Part shown: positions 35,616 to 43,528 of the stretch, one piece after another | How the letters are laid out: each line of letters opens with the position of its first letter | Position numbering within the stretch: the stretch's first letter is position 1 | Assembly (NCBI GenBank): GCA_000717735.1 | Contig: JOBE01000061.1 | Location: 1 to 56,681 of the forward strand | From: Streptomyces griseoluteus | GTDB lineage: Bacteria; Actinomycetota; Actinomycetes; Streptomycetales; Streptomycetaceae | Direction of reading: 5' to 3' | DNA length: 56,681 bases | Translations under genes and position numbers: made by a program | The notes under the pieces: model-generated | Seen by the model: only the letters and a program-made list of their open reading frames with translations | What the model was told of the DNA's origin: nothing | The model's database searches: none

Positions 35616-35946
35616 CCAACGGCGGGTTGGGGGCGTTCCGCGAAGTGGCAGGCTGTTCTTTGGCAAGGCTTCGCCAGTGTGACGGGAGTCACTGAGACAG
35701 TTTCAGAAACCGCTTCACTTACACCCTCCCTACACCGACCCAATTTAATATGTGCAATTGCACCACCGGCCGAGGAGTGACGCCGGGCACAAAAGAAGAT
35801 CGCGCCAGACCCGGCGGAGTCCAGCGCGATCGTTGACGAAGGCCTGTTGGGGCAGGATTCCGTCGGCAGAGCTAGGGGTGGGCAACCGGATTGGGGGATC
35901 CGGAAAGGCCCGGTGTTACGGGGTGATACGGGGTGTTCGCGCGGCC
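35616..35946. other. intergenic region between convergent DUF6274 gene and bldC
   Basis: 331 bases. Contents: an inverted repeat GTGAC-GGGA-GTCAC near 35678-35691; an A+T-rich island at about 35741-35763 ending in the perfect 12-bp palindrome GTGCAATTGCAC (35752-35763); and the bldC terminator (35792-35831). It is longer than needed for two 3' ends. I see no coding frame with support; a small RNA cannot be excluded. Confidence 0.45.
35792..35831 (-). terminator. intrinsic terminator of bldC
   Basis: On the minus strand GATCGCGC pairs with GCGCGATC and is followed directly by TTCTTTTG, one of the few U-rich tails in the window. It lies 116 bases after the bldC stop. Confidence 0.8.
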
Positions 35947-36153
35947 TCAGGCCTCGCTGCGCTGCTGCGGAATGCCAGCCAGCAGTGCGCGGACCTCAGC
36001 CTCGCGGTACCGGCGGTGTCCACCCAGGGTGCGGATGGACGTGAGCTTCCCGGCCTTCGCCCAACGGGTCACCGTCTTCGGGTCCACACGGAACATCGTG
36101 GCAACCTCGGCAGGGGTCAGCAGCGGCTCGGCATCAGGGGTGCGAGCGGTCAT
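35947..36153 (-). CDS. bldC: developmental regulator BldC
   Basis: 68 aa MerR-like winged-helix protein, identical as far as I can recall to S. coelicolor BldC (MTARTPDAEPLLTPAEVATM at the start, IPQQRSEA at the end). It lacks the dimerisation helix of MerR proteins and binds DNA head to tail on direct repeats. BldC delays entry into sporulation. ATG 36153 has GGAGG seven bases upstream. Its leader contains a strong hairpin at 36170-36191, and a BldD-like site lies about 240 bases upstream. Confidence 0.98.
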   Translation of the reverse strand: MTARTPDAEPLLTPAEVATMFRVDPKTVTRWAKAGKLTSIRTLGGHRRYREAEVRALLAGIPQQRSEA

Positions 36154-36169
36154 GAGCGGCCTCCTCGGG

Positions 36170-36191
36170 AGAACCGAACCATCTCGGTTCT
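36170..36191 (-). promoter_or_regulatory. 5'-leader hairpin next to the bldC ribosome site
   Basis: AGAACCGA-N6-TCGGTTCT, a perfect 8-bp inverted repeat ending a few bases upstream of the GGAGG of bldC. It could act as an operator (dyad) or as an RNA hairpin affecting translation. Confidence 0.6.
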
Positions 36192-36393
36192 TTCCTCTAA
36201 ATTCTGCACCTTGACCCGCCTTGCCCGAAATGGCAGAAGCGGGCCGAGTCGGTTATAGGACGAACGGCTTGTCCTCGGCACTACAACTACACCATCCGTC
36301 CAGCCACGTCGGCCAAACCGATGGAATTGCCCTCGCAGGTGTTCATCAGCGGCGGAAGTCGATGGACCATGCCATAACGGACAGTCACGCGGC

Positions 36394-36408
36394 TGTGACG
36401 ATCAGTCA
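36394..36408 (-). promoter_or_regulatory. candidate BldD box upstream of bldC
   Basis: The dyad CTGTGAC-GATCA-GTCACAG (36392-36410) contains TGAC-N5-GTCA, fitting the BldD core TNAC-N5-GTNA, although the inner C/G positions of the full consensus are not met. bldC is a known BldD target in S. coelicolor. A CRP-type site is a weaker alternative because the spacing is seven instead of six. Confidence 0.5.
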
Positions 36409-36745
36409 CAGAGCGATCAGGAGTCCTCAGACCCCCCATAGAGTGCAATGTCGAGCGTTCCGCCCAAAGATGGACGGAAGGAACCCTCCCCGGACTCCTT
36501 GTCCTATTTTGGCACGAGGGTGGGCGATGGGCGCAAGGGTGCGGTAAGTGCCGTCCGTCACGCTTGAGCCAAAGGCCCGGATCGGGACCAACGTCCCCGC
36601 CGGAGAGTGCCGAAAGGCCCCCGACAGGTCCGGACCCCCCCGATCGCCGAAATCCGGCAGGCGGGATCCGGACATCCCTGAAGATCATTTACACCGGCCG
36701 GACATGTCTTGTCGATACCGACCTGACGAAGATGCCCGACTGATG

Positions 36746-37609
36746 TCAATTCGCGAAGCGCAGCTCCCGGACCGTCCGCCAGCGCTCCGCGAGCCGCCCG
36801 TACGCCTCGCTCGCCCCCTCGCCGTCACCGGCCCGCAGCGCCGCGATCCCCTCCGCCATCTGCGCCGCCGACCGGTCGTCGGCCAGCCACTCCTCCGTCA
36901 CCGCGTGCACCAGACCACCGAAGTCCAGCTCCACCAGCGCCCGCGGATGGAACTCCTCCAGCCAGCGCCCCACCTCGATCAGCCCCTCCGTCATGGGACC
37001 GTCGTCGATCGACTCCCGCAGGGCCCGCAGCGCCCGCGCGAGCCGGCGGCGCGCCTGCGCCATCGTCGTCCGGTAGCGCAGCACCGGCGCCCGGCCCGCC
37101 GCCCCCGCGCCGTCCCCGCGCTCCCCCGGCTCGTACTGCCGGTCCTCGTCCCCGAAGAGCGCGAACCAGCGCAGCGGCACGTGCCAGACCGCCGTACGGA
37201 TCCACGGCCGCGCGTCCGGGTTCCGCCCGAGCCACCGCTCGTAGTCGCTCGCCACCTGGACCCGCACCACCGGCGGCAGCATCGCGTCGAGCACCGGCCC
37301 GGGGAACTGGCCGTCGAGCTCCTGGAGCGCCAGCCAGCCGCGCAGCCGGGTCCGCCACGGACAGATCACCACCACCCCGTCCAGATGGGCGACGAAGGCC
37401 TCCGCGCTCTCGTGGACGGGGACCGGGACCGGCGGCGTCGGCAGCAGGTCCGCGAGCGACCGGCGCAGCTCGTCCTGCGCCCCCGGGATGCGCGGCCGGC
37501 GCGCGTACCTGGCCCAGTGGGTCCGCTCCGGCTCGGGGAACGCGGCCAGCGGCTCGTACACCCGCAGATAGGACGCGTAGGGGACGAGGAGCGAGGAGGC
37601 GACCGACAT
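36746..37609 (-). CDS. conserved hypothetical protein
   Basis: 287 aa from ATG 37609, GGAAGG nine bases upstream. Soluble, no signal peptide or membrane helix; rich in Arg, Leu and Trp (YASYLRVYEPLAAFPEPERTHWARYA at the start, here split, and AVWHVPLRWFALF in the middle). No enzyme motif recognised. The gene is divergent from the valine dehydrogenase gene and its place next to bldC appears conserved in Streptomyces (from memory), suggesting a core, uncharacterised function. Confidence 0.72.
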   Translation of the reverse strand: MSVASSLLVPYASYLRVYEPLAAFPEPERTHWARYARRPRIPGAQDELRRSLADLLPTPPVPVPVHESAEAFVAHLDGVVVICPWRTRLRGWLALQELDGQFPGPVLDAMLPPVVRVQVASDYERWLGRNPDARPWIRTAVWHVPLRWFALFGDEDRQYEPGERGDGAGAAGRAPVLRYRTTMAQARRRLARALRALRESIDDGPMTEGLIEVGRWLEEFHPRALVELDFGGLVHAVTEEWLADDRSAAQMAEGIAALRAGDGEGASEAYGRLAERWRTVRELRFAN

Positions 37610-37704
37610 GTCGCAAATCCTTCCACGGAGGTACTCCGGGAGGGGGTGATCCTGAGCACTGCGGCCGATCTACGCCCAGGTAGGACTTACCCTCTTGCCG
37701 AACT

Positions 37705-37733
37705 GGTCCTCCCCCACCCGCAGGGGGGACCGA
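37705..37733 (+). promoter_or_regulatory. possible leader hairpin of the valine dehydrogenase gene
   Basis: GGTCCTCCCCC-N7-GGGGGGACC forms a near-perfect stem with one bulge about 32 bases before the GTG start. A dyad GGTAGGACTTACC precedes it. Meaning unproven. Confidence 0.35.
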
Positions 37734-37764
37734 AACCGCCGCTTCGTACTTGGGAGTCACCACC

Positions 37765-38856
37765 GTGACCGATGTGACCGGCGTTCCTGCTGACGTACTG
37801 CGCACTCTGTTCCACTCGGAGCAGGGTGGCCACGAGCAAGTCGTGCTCTGCCAGGACCGCGCCACCGGCCTCAAGGCCGTCATCGCCCTCCACTCCACCG
37901 CCCTGGGCCCCGCCCTCGGCGGCACCCGCTTCTACCCGTACGCCACCGAGGCCGAGGCGATCGCCGACGCGCTCAACCTGGCGCGCGGCATGTCGTACAA
38001 GAACGCCATGGCCGGTCTCGACCACGGCGGCGGCAAGGCCGTCATCATCGGCGACCCGGAGAAGATCAAGAGCGAGGAGCTGCTCCTCGCCTACGGGCGC
38101 TTCGTCGCCTCCCTCGGCGGCCGGTACGTCACGGCCTGCGACGTCGGCACCTACGTCGCCGACATGGACGTCGTCGCCCGCGAGAACCGGTGGACCACCG
38201 GCCGCTCCCCCGAGAACGGCGGCGCCGGCGACTCCTCCGTCCTCACCGCCTTCGGCGTCTTCCAGGGCATGCGCGCCTCCGCGCAGACGCTGTGGGGCGA
38301 CCCGACCCTGCGCGGCCGCAAGGTCGGCGTCGCGGGCGTCGGCAAGGTCGGCCACTACCTCGTCGAGCACCTCCTGCAGGACGGCGCCGAGGTCGTGATC
38401 ACCGATGTGCGCGAGGAGTCGGTGCGCCGGATCACCGACAAGTACCCGCAGGTCACCGTGGTCGCCGACACCGACGCGCTGATCCGTGTCGAGGGTCTCG
38501 ACATCTACGCGCCCTGCGCGCTGGGCGGCGCCCTGAACGAGGAGACGGTGCCGTTCCTCACCGCGAGCATCGTCTGCGGCGCGGCCAACAACCAGCTGGC
38601 CCACCCCGGCATCGAGAAGGACCTCGTGGGGCGCGGGATCCTCTACGCGCCCGACTACGTGGTCAACGCCGGCGGCGTGATCCAGGTCGCCGACGAGCTG
38701 CACGGCTTCGACTTCGACCGCTGCAAGGCGAAGGCTACGAAGATCTTCGACACCACCCTCGAAATCTTCGCACGTGCGAAGGCCGACGGGATTCCGCCTG
38801 CCTCGGCGGCCGACCGGATCGCCGAGCAGCGCATGGCGGACGCGCGGCGCGGCTGA
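37765..38856 (+). CDS. vdh: valine (branched-chain amino acid) dehydrogenase
   Basis: 363 aa NAD-dependent oxidative deaminase of valine, leucine and isoleucine, feeding branched-chain precursors to fatty acids and polyketides. GTG 37765 has GGGAG eight bases upstream and gives the known Streptomyces N-terminus ([11 protein letters not shown]). Catalytic Lys91 in [12 protein letters not shown], Rossmann motif [11 protein letters not shown] near residue 195, and [10 protein letters not shown] are intact. Closely similar to Vdh of S. coelicolor. Monocistronic, with the DUF3073 gene 334 bases downstream. Confidence 0.97.
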   Translation: MTDVTGVPADVLRTLFHSEQGGHEQVVLCQDRATGLKAVIALHSTALGPALGGTRFYPYATEAEAIADALNLARGMSYKNAMAGLDHGGGKAVIIGDPEKIKSEELLLAYGRFVASLGGRYVTACDVGTYVADMDVVARENRWTTGRSPENGGAGDSSVLTAFGVFQGMRASAQTLWGDPTLRGRKVGVAGVGKVGHYLVEHLLQDGAEVVITDVREESVRRITDKYPQVTVVADTDALIRVEGLDIYAPCALGGALNEETVPFLTASIVCGAANNQLAHPGIEKDLVGRGILYAPDYVVNAGGVIQVADELHGFDFDRCKAKATKIFDTTLEIFARAKADGIPPASAADRIAEQRMADARRG

Positions 38857-39190
38857 GCCGTACGGGAGGCCGGCCCGCCACCAGGGCCGCCTGCGGACAA
38901 CCCACGGGTGCCCGCGGGCGCCCCACGGGCGGCCCGCGGAGAGACTTCGCTCACGCCCTTCGGCGGGTCGGCCCTCCAGAAGAGGTTAAAATCGCGATTG
39001 ACCAGCGAGGAAAGGGCTCCTCGATGGTTCTGTACCGGGGTATGTGATGCGCGCGGCGTACCGTAGACCCGCGGAAACAGGTACCGTTGAAGCTCTACGG
39101 ACCGGTCTCTCTGTCGAGAGTCCGTTCCGACTCATGAACGCGTGTCAAGACTCTGGGGCCACCGAGCCCCGTCACCGAGGGGGTCGAGCC
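38857..39190 (+). other. gap between vdh and the DUF3073 gene
   Basis: 334 bases. Contents: a 10-bp palindrome AATCGCGATT (38990-38999) in a small A+T-rich patch, a hairpin CGAGGA-N6-TCCTCG (39006-39023), and directly after it a mini-frame ATG...TGA (39024-39047) encoding MVLYRGM. The hairpin holds the only ribosome-site-like sequence for that mini-frame. No promoter can be assigned with confidence. Confidence 0.35.
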
Positions 39191-39445
39191 ATGGGGCGCG
39201 GCCGGGCAAAGGCCAAGCAGACCAAGGTCGCCCGCCAGCTGAAGTACAGCAGCGGCGGGACGGACCTGACGCGTCTGGCCAATGAGCTGGGCGCTTCGAC
39301 TTCGAGCCAGCCGCCGAATGGCGAGCCGTTCGAGGACGACGACGAGGAAGACGACCCGTACGCCCAGTACGCGGATCTCTACAACACGGACGACGAGGAC
39401 GAGGACGACGAGTCCGGTCCCGCGTCGTCCCCGCGTCGCGCTTGA
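39191..39445 (+). CDS. DUF3073 small protein
   Basis: 84 aa from ATG 39191 with a GAGGGGG seven bases upstream. The basic N-terminus GRGRAKAKQTKVARQLKYS and the DLTRLANELG helix define the actinobacterial DUF3073 family; the second half is strongly acidic (FEDDDEEDDPYAQY, TDDEDEDDE). The bipolar charge suggests nucleic-acid or ribosome association, but no function is established. Followed by its own terminator, converging on purM. Confidence 0.9.
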   Translation: MGRGRAKAKQTKVARQLKYSSGGTDLTRLANELGASTSSQPPNGEPFEDDDEEDDPYAQYADLYNTDDEDEDDESGPASSPRRA

Positions 39446-39460
39446 CCTTCTGAATCGCAC

Positions 39461-39501
39461 CACAGAAACCCGGTCCGGGGTCACCCGGCCGGGTTTCTGT
39501 G
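39461..39501 (+). terminator. terminator of the DUF3073 gene
   Basis: CACAGAAACCCGG / CCGGGTTTCTGTG, a perfect 13-bp stem 16 bases after the stop. Confidence 0.85.
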
Positions 39502-39536
39502 CTGTCCGCGTCCCGGGGCGGCACGGGTCCCGTAGG

Positions 39537-39575
39537 ACGCGAACGGGGCGCCCCTGAGGGGCGCCCCGTTCGCGT
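39537..39575 (-). terminator. terminator of purM (possibly bidirectional)
   Basis: ACGCGAACGGGGCGCCCC / GGGGCGCCCCGTTCGCGT, an 18-bp perfect stem 16 bases after the purM stop. Confidence 0.88.
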
Positions 39576-39590
39576 ACTGCTCTGCCCGCT

Positions 39591-40658
39591 CTACTTGGCG
39601 TAGTCGCCGACCAGCTCCGCGCCGGTGGTGTGTGCGCCGCGCTCGGTGATCTCGCCCGCGACCCAGGACTCGACGCCCCGGTCCGCCAGCGTCGTCAGGG
39701 CCGCGTCCACCGAATCGGCCGGCACGACGGCCATCATGCCGACGCCCATGTTCAGCGTCTTCTCCAGCTCCAGACGCTCCACCTGACCGGCCTTGCCGAC
39801 CAGGTCGAAGATCGCGCCCGGGGTCCAGGTGGAACGGTCGACCGTGGCGTGCAGGCCGTCCGGGATCACCCGGGCCAGGTTGGCGGCGAGACCGCCGCCC
39901 GTGATGTGGCTGTACGCGTGGACGTCCGTGGTCCTGGTGAGGGCCAGGCAGTCCAGCGAGTAGATCTTCGTGGGCTCAAGGAGCTCCTCGCCCAGGGTCC
40001 GGCCGAGCTCCTCGACCTGCTGGTCGAGGGTCATGCCGGCACGGTCGAAGACGACGTGCCGCACGAGCGAGTACCCGTTCGAGTGAAGACCCGAGGAGGC
40101 CATGGCGATGACCGCGTCCCCCGTACGGATGCGATCGGCGCCGAGCAGCCGGTCGTACTCCACGACACCCGTGCCCGCGCCGGCGACGTCGAAGTCGTCC
40201 GGGCCGAGGAGGCCCGGGTGCTCCGCCGTCTCGCCGCCGACCAGGGCGCAGCCGGCCAGGACACAGCCCTCGGCGATGCCCTTGACGATGGCGGCGACCC
40301 GCTCCGGGTGGACCTTGCCCACGCAGATGTAGTCGGTCATGAAGAGCGGCTCGGCGCCGCAGACGACGATGTCGTCCATGACCATCGCGACCAGGTCGTG
40401 GCCGATCGTGTCGTACACGCCCATCTGGCGGGCGATGTCGACCTTCGTACCGACGCCGTCGGTGGCCGAGGCGAGCAGCGGACGCTCGTAGCGCTTGAGG
40501 GCGGAGGCGTCGAAGAGGCCGGCGAAGCCCCCGAGGCCACCGAGGACCTCAGGGCGCTGCGTCTTCCTCACCCACTCCTTCATGAGCTCGACGGCGCGGT
40601 CACCCGCTTCGATGTCGACGCCCGCGGACGCGTAGCTGGCACCGGTGGTCTGAGACAT
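39591..40658 (-). CDS. purM: phosphoribosylformylglycinamidine cyclo-ligase (AIR synthase)
   Basis: 355 aa, closing the imidazole ring in purine synthesis (FGAM to AIR, ATP-dependent). ATG 40658 gives the normal N-terminus (SQTTGASYASAGVDIEAGDRAV, here shortened to its first part). Motifs SATDGVGTKVDIA, VCGAEPLFMTDYI, GGETAEHPG and SHITGGGLAANLAR are all present. It follows purF on the same strand with a 58-base gap, so the two are probably co-transcribed. Confidence 0.97.
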   Translation of the reverse strand: MSQTTGASYASAGVDIEAGDRAVELMKEWVRKTQRPEVLGGLGGFAGLFDASALKRYERPLLASATDGVGTKVDIARQMGVYDTIGHDLVAMVMDDIVVCGAEPLFMTDYICVGKVHPERVAAIVKGIAEGCVLAGCALVGGETAEHPGLLGPDDFDVAGAGTGVVEYDRLLGADRIRTGDAVIAMASSGLHSNGYSLVRHVVFDRAGMTLDQQVEELGRTLGEELLEPTKIYSLDCLALTRTTDVHAYSHITGGGLAANLARVIPDGLHATVDRSTWTPGAIFDLVGKAGQVERLELEKTLNMGVGMMAVVPADSVDAALTTLADRGVESWVAGEITERGAHTTGAELVGDYAK

Positions 40659-40716
40659 GGGTTCAGAGCTTTCGTGTCGTCGTACTGCACGCCGTACTGC
40701 GGGTCGCAGCGGCTTC

Positions 40717-42243
40717 TTACGGGCGACGGAGCGCGTCGGAGGCCGCGGTGGCCGCCGGGCCTGCGGCCAGCTCGGTCTCCAGGAGCTGCTTGCCGAGCAG
40801 CTCGGGGTCCGGCAGCTCCATCGGGTACTCGCCGTCGAAGCAGGCACGGCAGAGGTTCGGCTTCTGGATCGTGGTCGCCTCGATCATCCCGTCGAGCGAG
40901 ATGTACGAGAGCGAGTCCGCGCCCAGCGACTTGCCGATCTCGTCGATCGACATGCCGTTGGCGATCAGCTCCGCGCGGGTGGCGAAGTCGATGCCGAAGA
41001 AGCAGGGCCACTTCACCGGCGGCGAGGAGATCCGGATGTGGATCTCGGCCGCGCCGGCCTCGCGGAGCATCCGGACGAGCGCGCGCTGGGTGTTGCCGCG
41101 GACGATCGAGTCGTCGACGACCACCAGGCGCTTGCCCTTGATGACTTCCTTGAGCGGGTTCAGCTTCAGCCGGATGCCGAGCTGGCGGATGGTCTGGGAC
41201 GGCTGGATGAAGGTGCGCCCGACGTAGGCGTTCTTCACCAGGCCCGCGCCGAAGGGGATGCCCGAGGCCTCGGCGTAGCCGATCGCGGCCGGGGTACCGG
41301 ACTCCGGCGTCGCTATCACCAGATCGGCCTCGACGGGCGCCTCCTTCGCGAGGCGGCGGCCCATCTCCACGCGGGAGAGGTACACGTTCCGGCCGGCGAT
41401 GTCGGTGTCCGGGCGAGCCAGGTACACGTACTCGAAGACACAGCCCTTGGGCTTCGCTTCCGCGAATCGCGAGGTACGGATGCCGTTCTCGTCGATCGCG
41501 ATCAGCTCGCCCGGCTCGACCTCGCGGACGTAGCTGGCGCCGCAGATGTCGAGGGCGGCGGACTCCGACGCGACCACCCAGCCGCGCTCCAGACGGCCGA
41601 GGACCAGCGGGCGGATGCCCTGCGGGTCACGGGCCGCGTAGAGCGTGTGCTCGTCCATGAAGACGAGGGAGAAGGCGCCCCGGACGTCGGGGAGGACCTT
41701 CGCGGCGGCCTGCTCGATGGTGAGCGCCTTGCCGTCCTCGTCGACCTGGGCCGCGAGCAGCGCGGTGAGCAGATCGGTGTCGTTGGTGGCGGCCACCCGG
41801 GTCGAGCGGCCTTCCTTCTTGGGCAGGTCGGCGACCATCTCGGCGAGCTGCGCCGTGTTCACCAGGTTGCCGTTGTGGCCGAGCGCGATCGAGCCGTGGG
41901 CGGTTGCCCGGAACGTCGGCTGCGCGTTCTCCCACACGGAGGCACCGGTGGTCGAGTAGCGGGCGTGACCGACCGCGATATGACCTTGGAGGGAACCGAG
42001 AGAGGTCTCGTCGAAGACCTGGGAAACGAGCCCCATGTCCTTGAAGACGAGGATCTGGGAGCCGTTGCTAACCGCGATACCCGCGGATTCCTGGCCCCGA
42101 TGCTGGAGGGCGTAGAGCCCGAAGTACGTGAGCTTTGCGACCTCTTCACCCGGAGCCCAGACACCGAAGACGCCGCAAGCGTCCTGGGGGCCCTTCTCAC
42201 CGGGAAGCAGGTCGTGATTGAGTCGACCGTCACCACGTGGCAC
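40717..42243 (-). CDS. purF: amidophosphoribosyltransferase
   Basis: 508 aa, first committed enzyme of purine synthesis (PRPP plus glutamine to phosphoribosylamine). GTG 42243 starts PRGDGRLNHDLLPGE; the glutaminase nucleophile is Cys23 in PQDACGVFG, exposed after propeptide removal. PRPP loop VVVDDSIVRGNT and the Fe-S-type cysteines (WPCFFG, LCRACFDGEYP) of the Bacillus-type enzyme are present. The start codon is seven bases after a -10 box, so the mRNA is predicted leaderless. Confidence 0.97.
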   Translation of the reverse strand: MPRGDGRLNHDLLPGEKGPQDACGVFGVWAPGEEVAKLTYFGLYALQHRGQESAGIAVSNGSQILVFKDMGLVSQVFDETSLGSLQGHIAVGHARYSTTGASVWENAQPTFRATAHGSIALGHNGNLVNTAQLAEMVADLPKKEGRSTRVAATNDTDLLTALLAAQVDEDGKALTIEQAAAKVLPDVRGAFSLVFMDEHTLYAARDPQGIRPLVLGRLERGWVVASESAALDICGASYVREVEPGELIAIDENGIRTSRFAEAKPKGCVFEYVYLARPDTDIAGRNVYLSRVEMGRRLAKEAPVEADLVIATPESGTPAAIGYAEASGIPFGAGLVKNAYVGRTFIQPSQTIRQLGIRLKLNPLKEVIKGKRLVVVDDSIVRGNTQRALVRMLREAGAAEIHIRISSPPVKWPCFFGIDFATRAELIANGMSIDEIGKSLGADSLSYISLDGMIEATTIQKPNLCRACFDGEYPMELPDPELLGKQLLETELAAGPAATAASDALRRP

Positions 42244-42256
42244 GTTTCCGAGTGTA
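42241..42256 (-). promoter_or_regulatory. -10 element for leaderless purF
   Basis: TACACT (42256-42251), seven bases, GTG (42243-42241). A weak -35 TCGGAC lies 17 bases upstream of the -10. Confidence 0.6.
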
Positions 42257-42778
42257 GACGCGGTCGACCACTGGTCCGAATTGGCGAAATCCAGCACCCC
42301 GGCGCTCGTGCGATCGCACCAAATGATCATCTTCGGCTTGGAGAGGCCCACGAACCAGGCAGGGGAAGGGTTCCGGCCCCCGACACCCCGGCGAGCGGAC
42401 GCTCGTACCAGGCCGGGAAATCCTCCGCGATGTGACGGAGTTCGCAATCCGGCGGCGCTCCCGGACCCGAAACACCGCCGCAACACCGCCGCCACACCCC
42501 GGTCCCGGGGTGCGAGACGCCGTTGACAGGTACGCGGCCGCTGGAGAAAGCTCCAGCCCCATGCAGCCCTCGCGTGACCGGTCGGTCACCCTCGTCCAGC
42601 GCCGACACGTGGACCTCGTCCGTGTCGGCAGCGCCGGCTGTCGCTGCCTCTGACCGGCCTCCCGGTCCTCCGTCTTCCCCTCCCCTCCTCGTCTCCGCCT
42701 CCTCCGTGCTGCCGTCCCCCACCCCGTCCCGCGGCACCGGGCCCGGAGACGTACCCGCACGCCCGTCTGGAGACCCCC
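42257..42778. other. region between purF and the sulfatase pseudogene
   Basis: Holds the cysteine leader-peptide frame (42561-42653), a TTGACA at 42523-42528, a hairpin CTGGAG-AAAG-CTCCAG (42541-42556) before the leader start, and the overlapping dyads described with the leader. The purF side has no gene I can support; a minus-strand frame at 42327-42788 is judged spurious. Confidence 0.5.
42561..42653 (+). CDS. putative cysteine-responsive leader peptide
   Basis: 30 codons, beginning MQPSRDRSV and ending QRRHVDLVRVGSAGCRCL. The RRHVDLxRV...C ending is the pattern of the short leader peptides found before sulfur-assimilation genes in Streptomyces; in mycobacteria related Cys-rich upstream frames act as cysteine-sensing attenuators. 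The two Cys codons are the third- and fifth-last sense codons. An inverted repeat GCCGACACG / CGTGTCGGC (42601-42629) lies inside it and overlaps an alternative stem GGCAGC / GCTGCC (42627-42648), so two exclusive hairpins are possible. It lies 126 bases upstream of the decayed sulfatase gene. Confidence 0.7.
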   Translation: MQPSRDRSVTLVQRRHVDLVRVGSAGCRCL

Positions 42779-43528
42779 GTGTCCGCATCCCTGTTCCGCC
42801 GTGCCCTCGGCGTCACCGCCGAGCGGAGCCGCCGCTGCCGCCCTCGGCGTCACCGCCGCCCCGGCCCAGGCCGCCGCCCCCGAGGAGCGCGAGTTCCGCG
42901 CCGCGCGCCCGCGCCGCCACTCCCGGCGCCCCAACATCCTCTTCATCCTCGGCGACGACCTAGCTGGGCCGACCTCTCCTCGTACGGCTCACCCCACATC
43001 CGCACCCCGCACCTCGACCGGCTCGCCCGCCAGGGCGTCCGCTTCACCGACGCCTACTCCGGCTCCGCGACCTGCTCCCCCACCCGCTTCGGCCTCTACA
43101 CCGGCCGCTACCCGGGCCGCACCGAGGGCGGCATCCGCGTCCCTTCCGTACTGCGCTGGCCGGCCCGGATCGACGGCGGCCAGGTCAGCCGCGTCCCGCT
43201 CTTCAGCCCCGACTGGACCGCCACCCTCCTCGAACTCGCCGGGGCCCGGCCCGACCCGGCCCACCCGCTCGACGGCACGAGCCTCGCCCGGTACCTGCTG
43301 CGCGGCGACGAGGTGCCGGAGCGGGACCTGTTCTGGCGGGTGCGCGGCGAGCGGGCCCTGCGGCGGGGCGACTGGAAGTACTACCGCGGCAAGTCCGGCA
43401 GCGACCAGCTCTTCCACCTCGGCCGGGGCGTCCGCGAGCAGGCGGACCTGGCGGCCGTCGAACCCGGTCTCACCGCCTCGCTGCGGACGGCCTGGGAACG
43501 GATCGACGCGGGACTCCTGCGCTACTGA
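42779..43528 (+). pseudogene. sulfatase, decayed (two frameshifts and internal deletion)
   Basis: Remains of an exported arylsulfatase-type enzyme. GTG 42779 starts a signal peptide (SASLFRRALGVTA), but an extra base at about 42821 shifts the frame; the signal continues in the next frame (GAAAAALGVTAAPAQAAA, then RPNILFILGDDL). A one-base loss near 42960-42965 restores the first frame (WADLSSYGSPHIRTPHLDRL). The formylglycine motif CSPTR is intact, but GRYPGR joins directly to TEGGIRVPSVLRWP, losing roughly 200 residues of the catalytic core. The remnant is about 250 codons against 450-500 normally. It cannot make an active sulfatase. Its 3' end overlaps the META-domain gene by seven bases. 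Confidence 0.88.

Larger units (their letters stand above)
36154..36745. other. long bldC upstream region
   Basis: 592 bases with no supported gene, markedly less G+C-rich than its surroundings. On the minus strand a -10-like TATAAC lies at 36257-36252, which would give a leader of roughly 90 bases including the hairpin. The BldD-like dyad is at 36394-36408. Short open frames on the minus strand (36287-36688) have no ribosome site or family resemblance. Confidence 0.5.

Noticed and set aside
36392..36410. CRP-type site TGTGA...TCACA upstream of bldC
   Set aside because: The spacer is seven bases where six is canonical; the BldD core fits the dyad better.
42327..42788. 153-codon minus-strand frame upstream of purF
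   Set aside because: No ribosome site or recognised family; it overlaps the cysteine leader frame, which has a recognisable pattern. The segment ELRHIAEDFPAWYERP looked gene-like, but this alone is too weak.
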